This document shows positions 32,469 to 40,591 of a stretch of 64,000 nucleotides of DNA, piece after piece (within the stretch, counting starts at the first letter, position 1; each line of letters opens with the position of its first letter). This stretch comes from Flammeovirgaceae bacterium UBA6059 (GTDB taxonomy: Bacteria > Bacteroidota > Bacteroidia > Cytophagales > Cyclobacteriaceae). The stretch spans positions 186,001-250,000 of the forward strand of contig DIYH01000004.1 in NCBI GenBank assembly GCA_002435755.1, read 5' to 3'. The notes under the pieces were generated by a model. That model made no database searches and had not been told where the DNA came from. It was given only the letters and a program-made list of their open reading frames with translations. The position numbers were made by a program, and so were the translations under genes.

Positions 32469-32837
32469 CTATTTGCCGGGCATGTTGTAATAAAACTTCT
32501 CTTCAATGATTTGCCCGTTCTCCCATTTCTGAATAGCGACCTCTTGCATTTTCATCCGCCCACCTTCTGCAAACGTCACATCAATCCAGGACTCTACAGC
32601 CGCATGACCTGACTCTTCATTGGCCGTAATGCTCTCCAACCCTCCTCCATGAACTTCTGTAACCATTTTTTGCCATTGGTCAATTGCAGCTCTTTGGGCT
32701 GCTTTGCCGTTGCGTACCTCTCCGGATGGCATCTCAGTTACTTTGACATCTTCATGGTAAAACTTCTCGAAAGCTTCCATCATCTGGCCCTGACCCATCA
32801 TTTGCTGCAATTCTGTCGCATGTTGTAGTACACTCAT
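32469..32837 (-). CDS. SnoaL-like (NTF2-fold) domain protein
   Basis: This 122-residue protein has the cone-shaped NTF2-like fold. The helical start MSVLQHATELQQMMGQGQMMEAFEKFYHEDVKVTEMPSGEVRNGKAA is followed by strands ending MKMQEVAIQKWENGQIIEEKFYYN. This is the pattern of SnoaL polyketide cyclases and many ligand-binding or stress proteins; the ligand is unknown. The start at 32837 is supported by a TAGTTTTG element 25 bp upstream; the frame from 32879 would lie across that element. It is divergent from a GlxA-type AraC regulator, with a TTGGCAA-AA-TTGCCAA palindrome between them, so it is the likely regulated target. Confidence 0.85.
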   Translation of the reverse strand: MSVLQHATELQQMMGQGQMMEAFEKFYHEDVKVTEMPSGEVRNGKAAQRAAIDQWQKMVTEVHGGGLESITANEESGHAAVESWIDVTFAEGGRMKMQEVAIQKWENGQIIEEKFYYNMPGK

Positions 32838-32861
32838 AGTCTTTTCATTTTTTGATTTAAT

Positions 32862-32869
32862 CAAAACTA
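32862..32869 (-). promoter_or_regulatory. Candidate -7 promoter element for the SnoaL-like gene
   Basis: TAGTTTTG on the minus strand (32869-32862) matches TAnnTTTG, 25 bp before the ATG at 32837. The operator-like palindrome at 32893-32908 lies where it could block or assist this promoter. Confidence 0.5.
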
Positions 32870-32892
32870 ACAGTTTCACTATTTCATGAGAT

Positions 32893-32908
32893 TTGGCAAA
32901 ATTGCCAA
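32893..32908. promoter_or_regulatory. Operator-like palindrome between SnoaL and GlxA-type regulator genes
   Basis: TTGGCAA-AA-TTGCCAA has perfect 7-bp arms. A further TGCCAA half-site occurs at 32925-32930, 22 bp (two helical turns) on. The location between divergent genes suits binding by the AraC-type regulator encoded on the right. Confidence 0.4.
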
Positions 32909-32951
32909 TATACTAAGGGTATCGTGCCAATCATTTTTTTACTTATTCGAT

Positions 32952-33926
32952 ATGAAAGTTTCCATTCCGGTATTCAAAGATAGTTCGTGTATAGGTATGG
33001 TCGGATGTAGAGAGATGCTCTGCAAAGCAGGAATTATGCACATGCAACTCCACGAGACACAGGAGCCATTTTTCAATGTTGAGTTTGTCTACTTCAATGA
33101 AAATCCTGAGCTAACAGCAGGCCAATATCCTTTACAATGTCATAGGCATATCAGTGAGGTCGATGCTACAGACCTGGTCATCATTCCTAACCTTGCGGAT
33201 GACATTCCGGGGCAGTTACCAGATCTACAGCCATTTGTAAAGTGGATCCAGAAGATATACGACAATGGCGCAGAAGTTGCTTCGATCTGCACCGGAGCTT
33301 TCGTACTTGCAGAAACAGGCTTGCTTGATGACAAAGATGCAGCTACACATTGGGTGGCGGTAGACTTGTTTAAACTTAGATACCCCAAAGTGAGACTACA
33401 CGAACATAAAGTGCTCGTCGATAACGGACGAATTTACTGTAGCGGTGGCGCTACTTCGTTCGCCAACCTAATCATCTATTTGATCGAGAAGTATTGTGGT
33501 AACGAAACCGCTTCTCTCGCCTCCAAGATGTTTCTCGTTGATTATCACAAGGATAGTCAAAGCTCGTATGCCATGTTCAGCACCCAGAAGCATCATACAG
33601 ATATGGTGATCAGACGCATTCAAAACCATATAGAGGAGCATCCGGGTGAGAATCTCTCCATCGATGAGTTAGCACAAATCTCTTCACTTAGCAGACGCAA
33701 TTTTATCAGAAGATTCAAGCAGGCTACCGCCAATACACCTAGAGAGTACGTCAGGAGAGTAAAGGTAGAATTTGCCAAAAAGCTTCTGGAACGTCAGAAT
33801 CTGACATTTGAAGAAATCGCCTGGAGAAGTGGCTATGAGGATGTCAACAGTTTCAGAATAGTATTCAAGAAGTACACGGGCCTCAATCCTACCGCCTACC
33901 GGCAAAAGTACCGTTTTGCTATGTGA
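32952..33926 (+). CDS. GlxA-family transcriptional regulator (DJ-1/PfpI domain plus AraC HTH)
   Basis: This 324-residue regulator has an N-terminal DJ-1/PfpI-like domain (about 1-195). Its nucleophile-elbow segment ICTGAFVLAETGLLDDKDAATHW retains a cysteine, and the fold ends in GRIYCSGGATSFANLIIYLIE. The C-terminal AraC-type double HTH (about 225-320) contains LSIDELAQISSLSRRNFIRRFKQATANTPREYVRRVKVEFAKKLL and FEEIAWRSGYEDVNSFRIVFKKYTGLNPTAYR. The start at 32952 (MKVSIPVF) is chosen because the family begins directly with a beta strand; the frame from 32886 adds a non-conserved stretch. It is divergent from the SnoaL gene 114 bp away, with a palindrome between. The effector is unknown; several relatives respond to amines or amino acids. 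Confidence 0.9.
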   Translation: MKVSIPVFKDSSCIGMVGCREMLCKAGIMHMQLHETQEPFFNVEFVYFNENPELTAGQYPLQCHRHISEVDATDLVIIPNLADDIPGQLPDLQPFVKWIQKIYDNGAEVASICTGAFVLAETGLLDDKDAATHWVAVDLFKLRYPKVRLHEHKVLVDNGRIYCSGGATSFANLIIYLIEKYCGNETASLASKMFLVDYHKDSQSSYAMFSTQKHHTDMVIRRIQNHIEEHPGENLSIDELAQISSLSRRNFIRRFKQATANTPREYVRRVKVEFAKKLLERQNLTFEEIAWRSGYEDVNSFRIVFKKYTGLNPTAYRQKYRFAM

Positions 33927-34038
33927 TTGGTTTGAGAAGAGATAATTGATAACTCTACTCACAATCACTTTCTTATTGTCTTGATTATCCGTAATTTGTT
34001 AAACTAGTCTTGAAAAAGTCCTAGGTTATCAATGAATT

Positions 34039-37000
34039 ATGAAAGGAATTGAGGCTTTATTCGATAAGGGACCAGTTGTGTTGTTCAAGTGGCGCAATGC
34101 ACCCGGCTGGCCTGTCGAGGATGTAAGCAACAATGTTCACAACTTACTCGGATATACATCAAAAGAGACGACTGCTTCTCAATTTGAATATGGAAAATTG
34201 ATCCATTCTGAGGATATAGTACGAGTAACTGAAGAGGTCACCCAATATAGTCAAGCTGGGGCACTGGATTTTTCCCATCAACCTTACAGGCTCATTACTA
34301 AAGATGGCAGCCTTATCTGGGTTAAAGATCAAACTCATATCATAAGAAATGACGAAGGTCTTATAACGCACTACACAGGTTACATCTACGACATCACCGA
34401 ACAAGTCAGTTCAGAAAATGAGCTAAGGGCCGCCAAAGAAAAACTTCAAGCAACAATAGACTCGATAGGCAACTTGATCTTTGTGCTTGATGAAAGTGGT
34501 AACTACTTGGAGTTTTATGTTAGTGATGACACTGAAAGTCTGTTTGACGGACCAGAATTCTTATTGGGTAAGCATTATTCTGAAGTTATGCCTTCCGAAA
34601 TTGCCGTTTTAATTGAGGAGTATCTAAGTCTAACAGCTGAGAGTGGTACGCCGCAATCTTTTGAATATCAACTTACAGTCAGAGGAAAAGTAAGGTCGTT
34701 CAGCTGTAAAATAACGGCAAGCACTAACCATAGAAACGGCACAAACAAATACACTTTTGTTACTAGTGACATCACGGAAACCAAGGCATCTGAAAAAAAA
34801 ATCAAAGAATTCTATGAGCTGTTTAGTAAGTCCAATGATCTGCTGGTAATTTCAGATTTCGAAGGACAAGTAGAAGCTGTTAACCCACGCTGGAATGAGA
34901 TTTTTGGATACACTCTATCAGATATCAATGAGAAAGGTCTATTGCACTTCGTGCATCCTTCAGATAAGAGACAGGTCTATGTAGCACTTAAAAGGATCAG
35001 AACTGATCACTCGGACCTTTTTAAAATTGATTGCAGGGTTATTGCCAAAAACGGCACTTTTGTTTGGTTAGAATGGGTATCAACGCTTGATTATGACAAC
35101 AAAAAGGTCTACTCGGTAGCACGGGATATTACCGAGATCAAGTCAGACCAGGAAAAAACAGACGCCCTCTCAAATGGCATGTTTCACTTAACTCAAAAAA
35201 GTCAACTCCTCAATTCAACGTTAGATGAGTTTTTAGCAGAAGTGGCTAAAGCATCGTGTGATTTGCTTGAAATAGATCGCTTCACCTATTGGAAAATCCA
35301 AGGTGATAATATGTCTTGTATTTGCTGTTACGACCGTGTACAGAACGGTTACATCACTCTTCCGCAAATATCGATGGTTGACTGTCCTAAGTATTTTAGG
35401 GCTTTAAAAAACCAACGAATCGTCAGTAGTCCGGACCCTCCTTCCGATCCACGTTTTGCTGAACTAACCGATAGTTATTTTAATCCACATGAGATCAAAT
35501 CTACAATGGACACCTCCATCATTGGTGACAAAGGACCTGTGGGAGTATTATGTGCTGAAACAATAAGCCACAGAAGATACTGGAATAGTTCTGACGAAAA
35601 AGACTTGAGCTCAATTTCCGAAATCATACGTAACGCCATCAACATAGATGAAAAGAATGCCACTTATGCTGCCCTGAGACGAAGCGAACAACTCATGTCG
35701 GCTTTAACAGATCGGATGCCGGGTTTAGTTTATATCAAAGAACCTGACGGCAAACATCTTTTTGCTAATAGCACTACGCTGGATTTTTTTGATATGGACC
35801 TCAAGACTTATCAAAACATGACCCATCATGATCTGTTTGACAAGGAATTTGCTGATAAGCTCTCATCTGATGATATATACTGTGTTAACACAGGAGAAAC
35901 TATATACAATGAGGTCAAGGATCCTCAAGGTGCGGATGAGTACTATGAGGAGTACAAATTCCCAATAGAACTTAAAGGAAGTCCACCTCTTGTGGGTGGG
36001 ATCGTACTCAACACTACCGAACGAATCAGAGCGCGTCAAGAATTGGAGGCGAGTGAATCAAAATATAAGATGCTCGTCGAGTTCACCAATGCTGTTCATT
36101 GGAAGATGGACCTGAAAAGTGGTGTGTTCACTTACATGGATGAAAAAATGCTTGAATTGTCAGGCTATCCTGCATCCGAATTCAAAACGATGGAAGATTG
36201 GGCATCCAAAATACATCCGGACGAGCGAGAAAGCACTGCCAGTACTTGCTCTCTGCTTTCAAGCCAGGGCAAAAACCATGAGTTGGTCTATCGCAACATA
36301 AAACCTGATGGCAGCATCATCTGGATTCGTGACTCAATCAGTGTGCTTAACGAAAATGGGAAGCCCAGCCATCTAGTTGGATACATGATTGATATTACAG
36401 AAGAAATCAAATCCGAGCTTAGGTTAAAAGCGAGTGAAAGTAGGTTCCGTGCTTTGGTCAACAATATCCAGGTCGGCATTTTAGTTCAGGATCACGAGTC
36501 AAAAATTCTGCTAAGCAATCCACGGGCACTCGAACTGCTAGGTCTAAAAGAAGAGCAATTACTTGGTAAATCTGCTTACGATCCCGATTGGAACATTACA
36601 AGACCGAATGGCACTGATTTTCCCAATGAGGAACTTCCCGTCCCTGTGGCTATTAGGGAGAAAAGGCCGGTAAACAGTGTGATCATGGGGGTCTTTCGTG
36701 CCAATCTCGATGACAGAGTTTGGCTTCAAGTCGATGCTAACCCTCAAATCAGTGATAATGGTACTGTAGGTGAAGTGATCTGCACTTTCGTGGATATTAC
36801 CAAAAGGATCGCAGCTCAGGAAGAAAGAAACGAGTCACTGCTCAACCTGCAACTGGCCGAGCAAATCGCTGAAATCGGATATTGGTCCTATGATCCGGTT
36901 GAGGATCTTCAAGTGTGGTCTGACCAGGTCTATCGGATTTTTGAAGTCTCGAAAGAAGACTATGATCCGAAATACGGCGGACAGAGCTACAGAATGAGTC

Positions 37001-38379
37001 CTGAAGATTTTGAAAGACTCACAGAGGCTAGAGAAAAAGCAATAAAAGATGGCACCTCGTACTCACTGGAGCTAAAGTTCAAATTCAATGCTGACCGTTA
37101 CAAGTGGGTCCAAATCATCTGCGAAACATCTAATATTGAAGGGCATGATCAGTATTTCAGCAGAGGTACAATCCAGGATATTACATCAAAAAAACTAGTC
37201 CAGGAAAAGTTGGTGGAGTTTACCAAGCTCCAATCCTTACTGATGGATTTGTCTTCCAATTATATCAACATGCCTAGCGAAAAAGTCGACCAGTCAGTAA
37301 ACGATACGTTGCATCGATTGGGAGAATTCGCTGGAATCGATAGGGCCTATGTTTTCGAGTATTCTCCAGATTTCAACGTCAGTATATGCATCAATAGTTG
37401 GATCAGGCCTGGGATCCGGAAAATTGAACTGAACAAGCCTTTTACTATGACAGGGCTTGAAGAATATGTACAAGCACATTTAAGTGGTAATTTCTATCAA
37501 GTCCCGGATATAGAGCAGGAATCCAACGAAAAGATCAAACAAAACTACAAGGCTTACAACATTAAGAGCTTGATTTCAGTGCCTATGCTACAAGATGGGC
37601 TTTGCATAGGTTTTATTGGTTTTGATGCGGTGAGAACAAAACGATCATTCAACCCAAGAGAGGTTGACTTGTTAAAGTTGTTCGCCGAATTGCTGGTCAA
37701 CCTTCGCCAAAAAGTGCGTTACGAAAACTCTCTTAAAGCGAAACAATTGGACTTGGAAGCAGCGCTCAGTGAGAAAGACACATTGTTCAAAGAACTTCAC
37801 CATCGGATCAAAAACAACTTACAACTAGTCTCAAGCCTCTTATACCTCAAGTTGGACAGTGTCAGCAACCCGCAACTTTCCGCATTTATCAATGAGACGA
37901 TAGCGCGTATTTTATCCATTTCAAAAATCCATGATCAATTGTTGAGAATTGAGGAAGTGCATGAATTGGATATCAAAAATTATATAGAAGACCTTACAAG
38001 GAACATCGTCAATACCTATAGCAAGGATCAAGCATTGTACCCGTTGAAAATCAAGGTTGACCATGCAAATTTTCATATTGACGATGTACTTCTGATCGGT
38101 CTGTTGATCAACGAGTCAGTGTCAAACATCATTAAATACGCTTATTCTTATGAAGTAGGTGGTCCTATTGAAATATCGCTAACACTCTCTACAGACAATA
38201 GTGTCGAATTGACCATCACGGATTTTGGGAAAGGACTTCCATTTGATTCATTGGAAGACGCCACGCAATCCCATGGTATCCAGCTCATCAAAGTGTTTGC
38301 TGAACAATTAAAAGGAACATTAAGTTTAAGTCCAATTCAAGGTACATCTTACCAAGTGCGGTTTGTCAAAAGGAGGTAA
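34039..38379 (+). CDS. Multi-PAS/GAF sensor histidine kinase, HisKA_2 type (1446 residues)
   Basis: This very large kinase has no signal peptide or convincing membrane helix, so it is probably cytosolic. At least five PAS/PAC units are readable (about 5-125, 130-245, 255-370, 560-680, 680-800, 805-925, 930-1055), several ending in the PAC-like DITE/DITK. A GAF domain lies at about 374-540 and a second at about 1057-1230. The kinase core is of the HisKA_2/HWE-like kind, with phospho-acceptor H1255 in FKELHHRIKNNLQLVSSLLYLK. The ATPase (about 1335-1446) has LLINESVSNIIKYAY and DFGKGLPFD. A receiver-only gene overlaps its end by 17 bp and is the obvious partner. The many PAS folds suggest several small-ligand or redox inputs. 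Confidence 0.92.
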   Translation: MKGIEALFDKGPVVLFKWRNAPGWPVEDVSNNVHNLLGYTSKETTASQFEYGKLIHSEDIVRVTEEVTQYSQAGALDFSHQPYRLITKDGSLIWVKDQTHIIRNDEGLITHYTGYIYDITEQVSSENELRAAKEKLQATIDSIGNLIFVLDESGNYLEFYVSDDTESLFDGPEFLLGKHYSEVMPSEIAVLIEEYLSLTAESGTPQSFEYQLTVRGKVRSFSCKITASTNHRNGTNKYTFVTSDITETKASEKKIKEFYELFSKSNDLLVISDFEGQVEAVNPRWNEIFGYTLSDINEKGLLHFVHPSDKRQVYVALKRIRTDHSDLFKIDCRVIAKNGTFVWLEWVSTLDYDNKKVYSVARDITEIKSDQEKTDALSNGMFHLTQKSQLLNSTLDEFLAEVAKASCDLLEIDRFTYWKIQGDNMSCICCYDRVQNGYITLPQISMVDCPKYFRALKNQRIVSSPDPPSDPRFAELTDSYFNPHEIKSTMDTSIIGDKGPVGVLCAETISHRRYWNSSDEKDLSSISEIIRNAINIDEKNATYAALRRSEQLMSALTDRMPGLVYIKEPDGKHLFANSTTLDFFDMDLKTYQNMTHHDLFDKEFADKLSSDDIYCVNTGETIYNEVKDPQGADEYYEEYKFPIELKGSPPLVGGIVLNTTERIRARQELEASESKYKMLVEFTNAVHWKMDLKSGVFTYMDEKMLELSGYPASEFKTMEDWASKIHPDERESTASTCSLLSSQGKNHELVYRNIKPDGSIIWIRDSISVLNENGKPSHLVGYMIDITEEIKSELRLKASESRFRALVNNIQVGILVQDHESKILLSNPRALELLGLKEEQLLGKSAYDPDWNITRPNGTDFPNEELPVPVAIREKRPVNSVIMGVFRANLDDRVWLQVDANPQISDNGTVGEVICTFVDITKRIAAQEERNESLLNLQLAEQIAEIGYWSYDPVEDLQVWSDQVYRIFEVSKEDYDPKYGGQSYRMSPEDFERLTEAREKAIKDGTSYSLELKFKFNADRYKWVQIICETSNIEGHDQYFSRGTIQDITSKKLVQEKLVEFTKLQSLLMDLSSNYINMPSEKVDQSVNDTLHRLGEFAGIDRAYVFEYSPDFNVSICINSWIRPGIRKIELNKPFTMTGLEEYVQAHLSGNFYQVPDIEQESNEKIKQNYKAYNIKSLISVPMLQDGLCIGFIGFDAVRTKRSFNPREVDLLKLFAELLVNLRQKVRYENSLKAKQLDLEAALSEKDTLFKELHHRIKNNLQLVSSLLYLKLDSVSNPQLSAFINETIARILSISKIHDQLLRIEEVHELDIKNYIEDLTRNIVNTYSKDQALYPLKIKVDHANFHIDDVLLIGLLINESVSNIIKYAYSYEVGGPIEISLTLSTDNSVELTITDFGKGLPFDSLEDATQSHGIQLIKVFAEQLKGTLSLSPIQGTSYQVRFVKRR

Positions 38380-38734
38380 AATATTGATTGTTGAGGATAG
38401 CCTGATCACCAGTATTCACTTGGAGAAGTTAATTGTCAAGGCAGGTTTTCAGGTATTTGCGAAGACCGACTATGCCGAGCAGGTAGATGAACTCTGTAAT
38501 ACTGATCAACCTGATCTTATCTTGATGGATATCATGCTCAATGGTGAGATGTCAGGTGTAGATGCAGCAGAACAACTGAGACATCAGGATAAAAAAATGC
38601 CTATCGTATTTGTAAGCGCACTGTCCGATACAGAGACTCAATCGAGAATCGCAGAAATAAGCAATAGTACCATCGTCCCTAAACCCTTCGACCACACGCT
38701 ATTAGTCTCCACTATTAACGAATACCTAAACTAG
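38363..38734 (+). CDS. Single-domain response regulator, partner of the PAS/GAF kinase
   Basis: This 123-residue receiver has the acidic pair in IVEDSLIT, phospho-acceptor D56 in LILMDIMLNGEMSG, a switch Ser in VFVSALSD, and Lys in IVPKPFDHTLL. The start is uncertain. The TTG at 38363 gives MSKGGKILIVED with a complete first strand. A TTG at 38384 has a perfect AGGAGG (38371-38376) 7 bp upstream but would truncate that strand, and the AGGAGG also encodes the kinase's final Arg-Arg. The former is preferred. The overlap with the kinase (17 bp) implies coupled translation. No output domain is present, as in other relay modules with this kinase class. Confidence 0.88.
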   Translation: MSKGGKILIVEDSLITSIHLEKLIVKAGFQVFAKTDYAEQVDELCNTDQPDLILMDIMLNGEMSGVDAAEQLRHQDKKMPIVFVSALSDTETQSRIAEISNSTIVPKPFDHTLLVSTINEYLN

Positions 38735-38825
38735 CTCATTCCTGATAAGGGTATGTATCCATATTCATGAAGAATCTGATCAAACGATCTACAAAGAGTA
38801 CTTTGGACCCACTCTCTTTTCTTTA

Positions 38826-38860
38826 AACAATCCCGGATTGTTATGAAGCTAGGGGGCTTC
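38826..38860. other. Two adjacent hairpins after the response-regulator gene
   Basis: AACAATC-CCG-GATTGTT (38826-38842, perfect 7-bp arms) is followed at once by GAAGC-TAGGGG-GCTTC (38845-38860). Neither has a proper T-tract, so they are only weak terminator candidates. They lie in the 194-bp gap before the DUF1304 gene. Confidence 0.3.
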
Positions 38861-38928
38861 TTAATTACAACAATGCTTTAAAAACATCAGGGGCTTTGAT
38901 TCGGAAAAAGATTTTGTAATTTCCTAAG

Positions 38929-39291
38929 ATGGAAATGGCAGCACTAATACTTATTGGCTTTATTGCTTTCTTACACCTGTATATTTTATGGTTTGAAATG
39001 TTCGCGTGGGAAAGCAGAGGACCAAAGATCTTTAGACAATTTTCAAAGGATATGTTCCCAAAGACCAAAACAATGGCAGCCAACCAGGGCCTATATAATG
39101 GCTTTTTGGCCGCCGGGCTCATATGGTCATTCCTGATAAGTGATCCCTTGTGGTCGGTCTATGTAGCTACTTTCTTTTTAGGTTGTGTTGCGGTAGCTGG
39201 GATTTACGGTGCAGCCACAGCCAGCAAGCGAATTCTCTATGTACAGGCCGTACCCGCTCTGCTGGCACTGCTCTTACTTCACCTGGCATAG
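38929..39291 (+). CDS. DUF1304 integral membrane protein
   Basis: This 120-residue inner-membrane protein has four predicted helices. They are LILIGFIAFLHLYILWFEMF; NQGLYNGFLAAGLIWSFLI; VYVATFFLGCVAVAGIYGAA; and YVQAVPALLALLLLHLA. The signature HLYILWFEMFAWESRGPKIF, then ANQGLYNGFLAAGL, matches the DUF1304 family, whose function is unknown. The fold is short and compact with few charged loops. It stands alone between a response-regulator gene and a convergent TPR gene. No promoter of the TAnnTTTG type was found. Confidence 0.88.
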   Translation: MEMAALILIGFIAFLHLYILWFEMFAWESRGPKIFRQFSKDMFPKTKTMAANQGLYNGFLAAGLIWSFLISDPLWSVYVATFFLGCVAVAGIYGAATASKRILYVQAVPALLALLLLHLA

Positions 39292-39304
39292 TTTCAAAGA
39301 AAAG

Positions 39305-40453
39305 TTAATTTAGGTTCTGGAGCTTAAGCTTGGCGTCTTCAAACTCACTTTTCATCCCCAACCTATCATAAATCACAATGAGGGTCTCCCAGTTGCTGCG
39401 TGATTTGGGACGAAGTTCTGTACACCTAACCACAAAAGGAAGTGCTGATCTCAAGCCTGCCTCACCTTCTGCCCTAAATTCAGGAGCTTTCACCTCATAT
39501 TCGACATCAGAGAGCTCTGCAATCCGGTTAAGAGTGCTAATGGCCTGATTATAATGGATCACACTGACATTGTAATTGGGTTCATAGTAGCTTTCATCTG
39601 CTTGAATGGCCTTCTGATAGGCTGCAATCGCATCAGGTAGTCGATTAAGTGATTCATTGAGGTAGCCAAGATTGAAGAGGAGTTGGGCGTTACCCGGATC
39701 CGAGTCGACTGCATTTTCAAGTAATTGGATAGCAACATCGTCACTGCCAGTGTAGACATGATGGTTGATCTCCAATCTTAAAAATTCTCCATCGTCAGGG
39801 AATTTCTCTCTTGCGGTCATGATTGCCGCAAGTGTATCTCTTCCAAGTTTTTGAGTATAGTGGATCAAGCTTTTATACACCTCCCGGTCTCTGATACCGA
39901 GCTCCGTTAGTTTAGAAAAGTTGTCGAGAACGAGACTCGACTTCTCAAGTGACTGGGCAGCAATTCCGGCGTACAGGTAAGCGGTAGTATCTTCAGGCTT
40001 AATGGACTTAGCCTTGTCAAACAACACTATGGCCTCTTCCATCCGCTCAGCTTGAAACGCTGTTGCTCCCTCATTGACCCACTCACCCCAGATGGCAGAT
40101 AGACTTTGCTTCGCTAGCCCGAAATAAGGGTCGCTCCTGTCGTTAATCGCTACTGCCTTTTTAAAACCTTGAAGGCATTCATCCATAGCAGCACTGTGAT
40201 CTAAAGTCAACGTCTGGGTACCTGTTCCTTTAGCCATGGCCTTGTAAACTCTACCGTATTCAAACCAGGCCCTGGTACTATTTTGAAAAGTCTTTTGCGA
40301 AACGGCCTTGTCAATAAACTTTTTCGCGCTAGCGACATCTCCCTTGTTCAGTGCCTCAGCCACTCGATCGAGTTGAGGTTGCCTGGCCATAAGCAGTGGT
40401 GTGAGGCTTGTCAGGAATAAGTAAAACAGACAATATTTAATATAGCTTATCAT
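39305..40453 (-). CDS. Exported TPR-repeat protein
   Basis: This 382-residue protein starts with a hydrophobic signal segment (YCLFYLFLTSLTPLLMARQ) and continues as tetratricopeptide repeats. Recognisable 34-residue units include ATAFQAERMEEAIVLFDKAKSIKPEDTTAYLYAG (about 145-178), AQLLFNLGYLNESLNRLPDAIAAYQKAIQADESYYEPNYN (about 255-294) and the closing RPKSRSNWETLIVIYDRLGMKSEFEDAKLKL. TPR solenoids bind other proteins, so a periplasmic or outer-membrane scaffold is likely. The partner is unknown. It is divergent from the large PKD-domain gene and convergent with DUF1304. Confidence 0.85.
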   Translation of the reverse strand: MISYIKYCLFYLFLTSLTPLLMARQPQLDRVAEALNKGDVASAKKFIDKAVSQKTFQNSTRAWFEYGRVYKAMAKGTGTQTLTLDHSAAMDECLQGFKKAVAINDRSDPYFGLAKQSLSAIWGEWVNEGATAFQAERMEEAIVLFDKAKSIKPEDTTAYLYAGIAAQSLEKSSLVLDNFSKLTELGIRDREVYKSLIHYTQKLGRDTLAAIMTAREKFPDDGEFLRLEINHHVYTGSDDVAIQLLENAVDSDPGNAQLLFNLGYLNESLNRLPDAIAAYQKAIQADESYYEPNYNVSVIHYNQAISTLNRIAELSDVEYEVKAPEFRAEGEAGLRSALPFVVRCTELRPKSRSNWETLIVIYDRLGMKSEFEDAKLKLQNLN

Positions 40454-40591
40454 CTCTTATTTTCAGGGTATAACAACCTTCAGATGTAATTACACTATCC
40501 AATGATAACTCTAAAATAAAAGTTGTCTTGAGATGAAAAAAGCAACTGAACGCTAATGGCCTTTTGACCATTTATTTAGTTTTAGCATACG

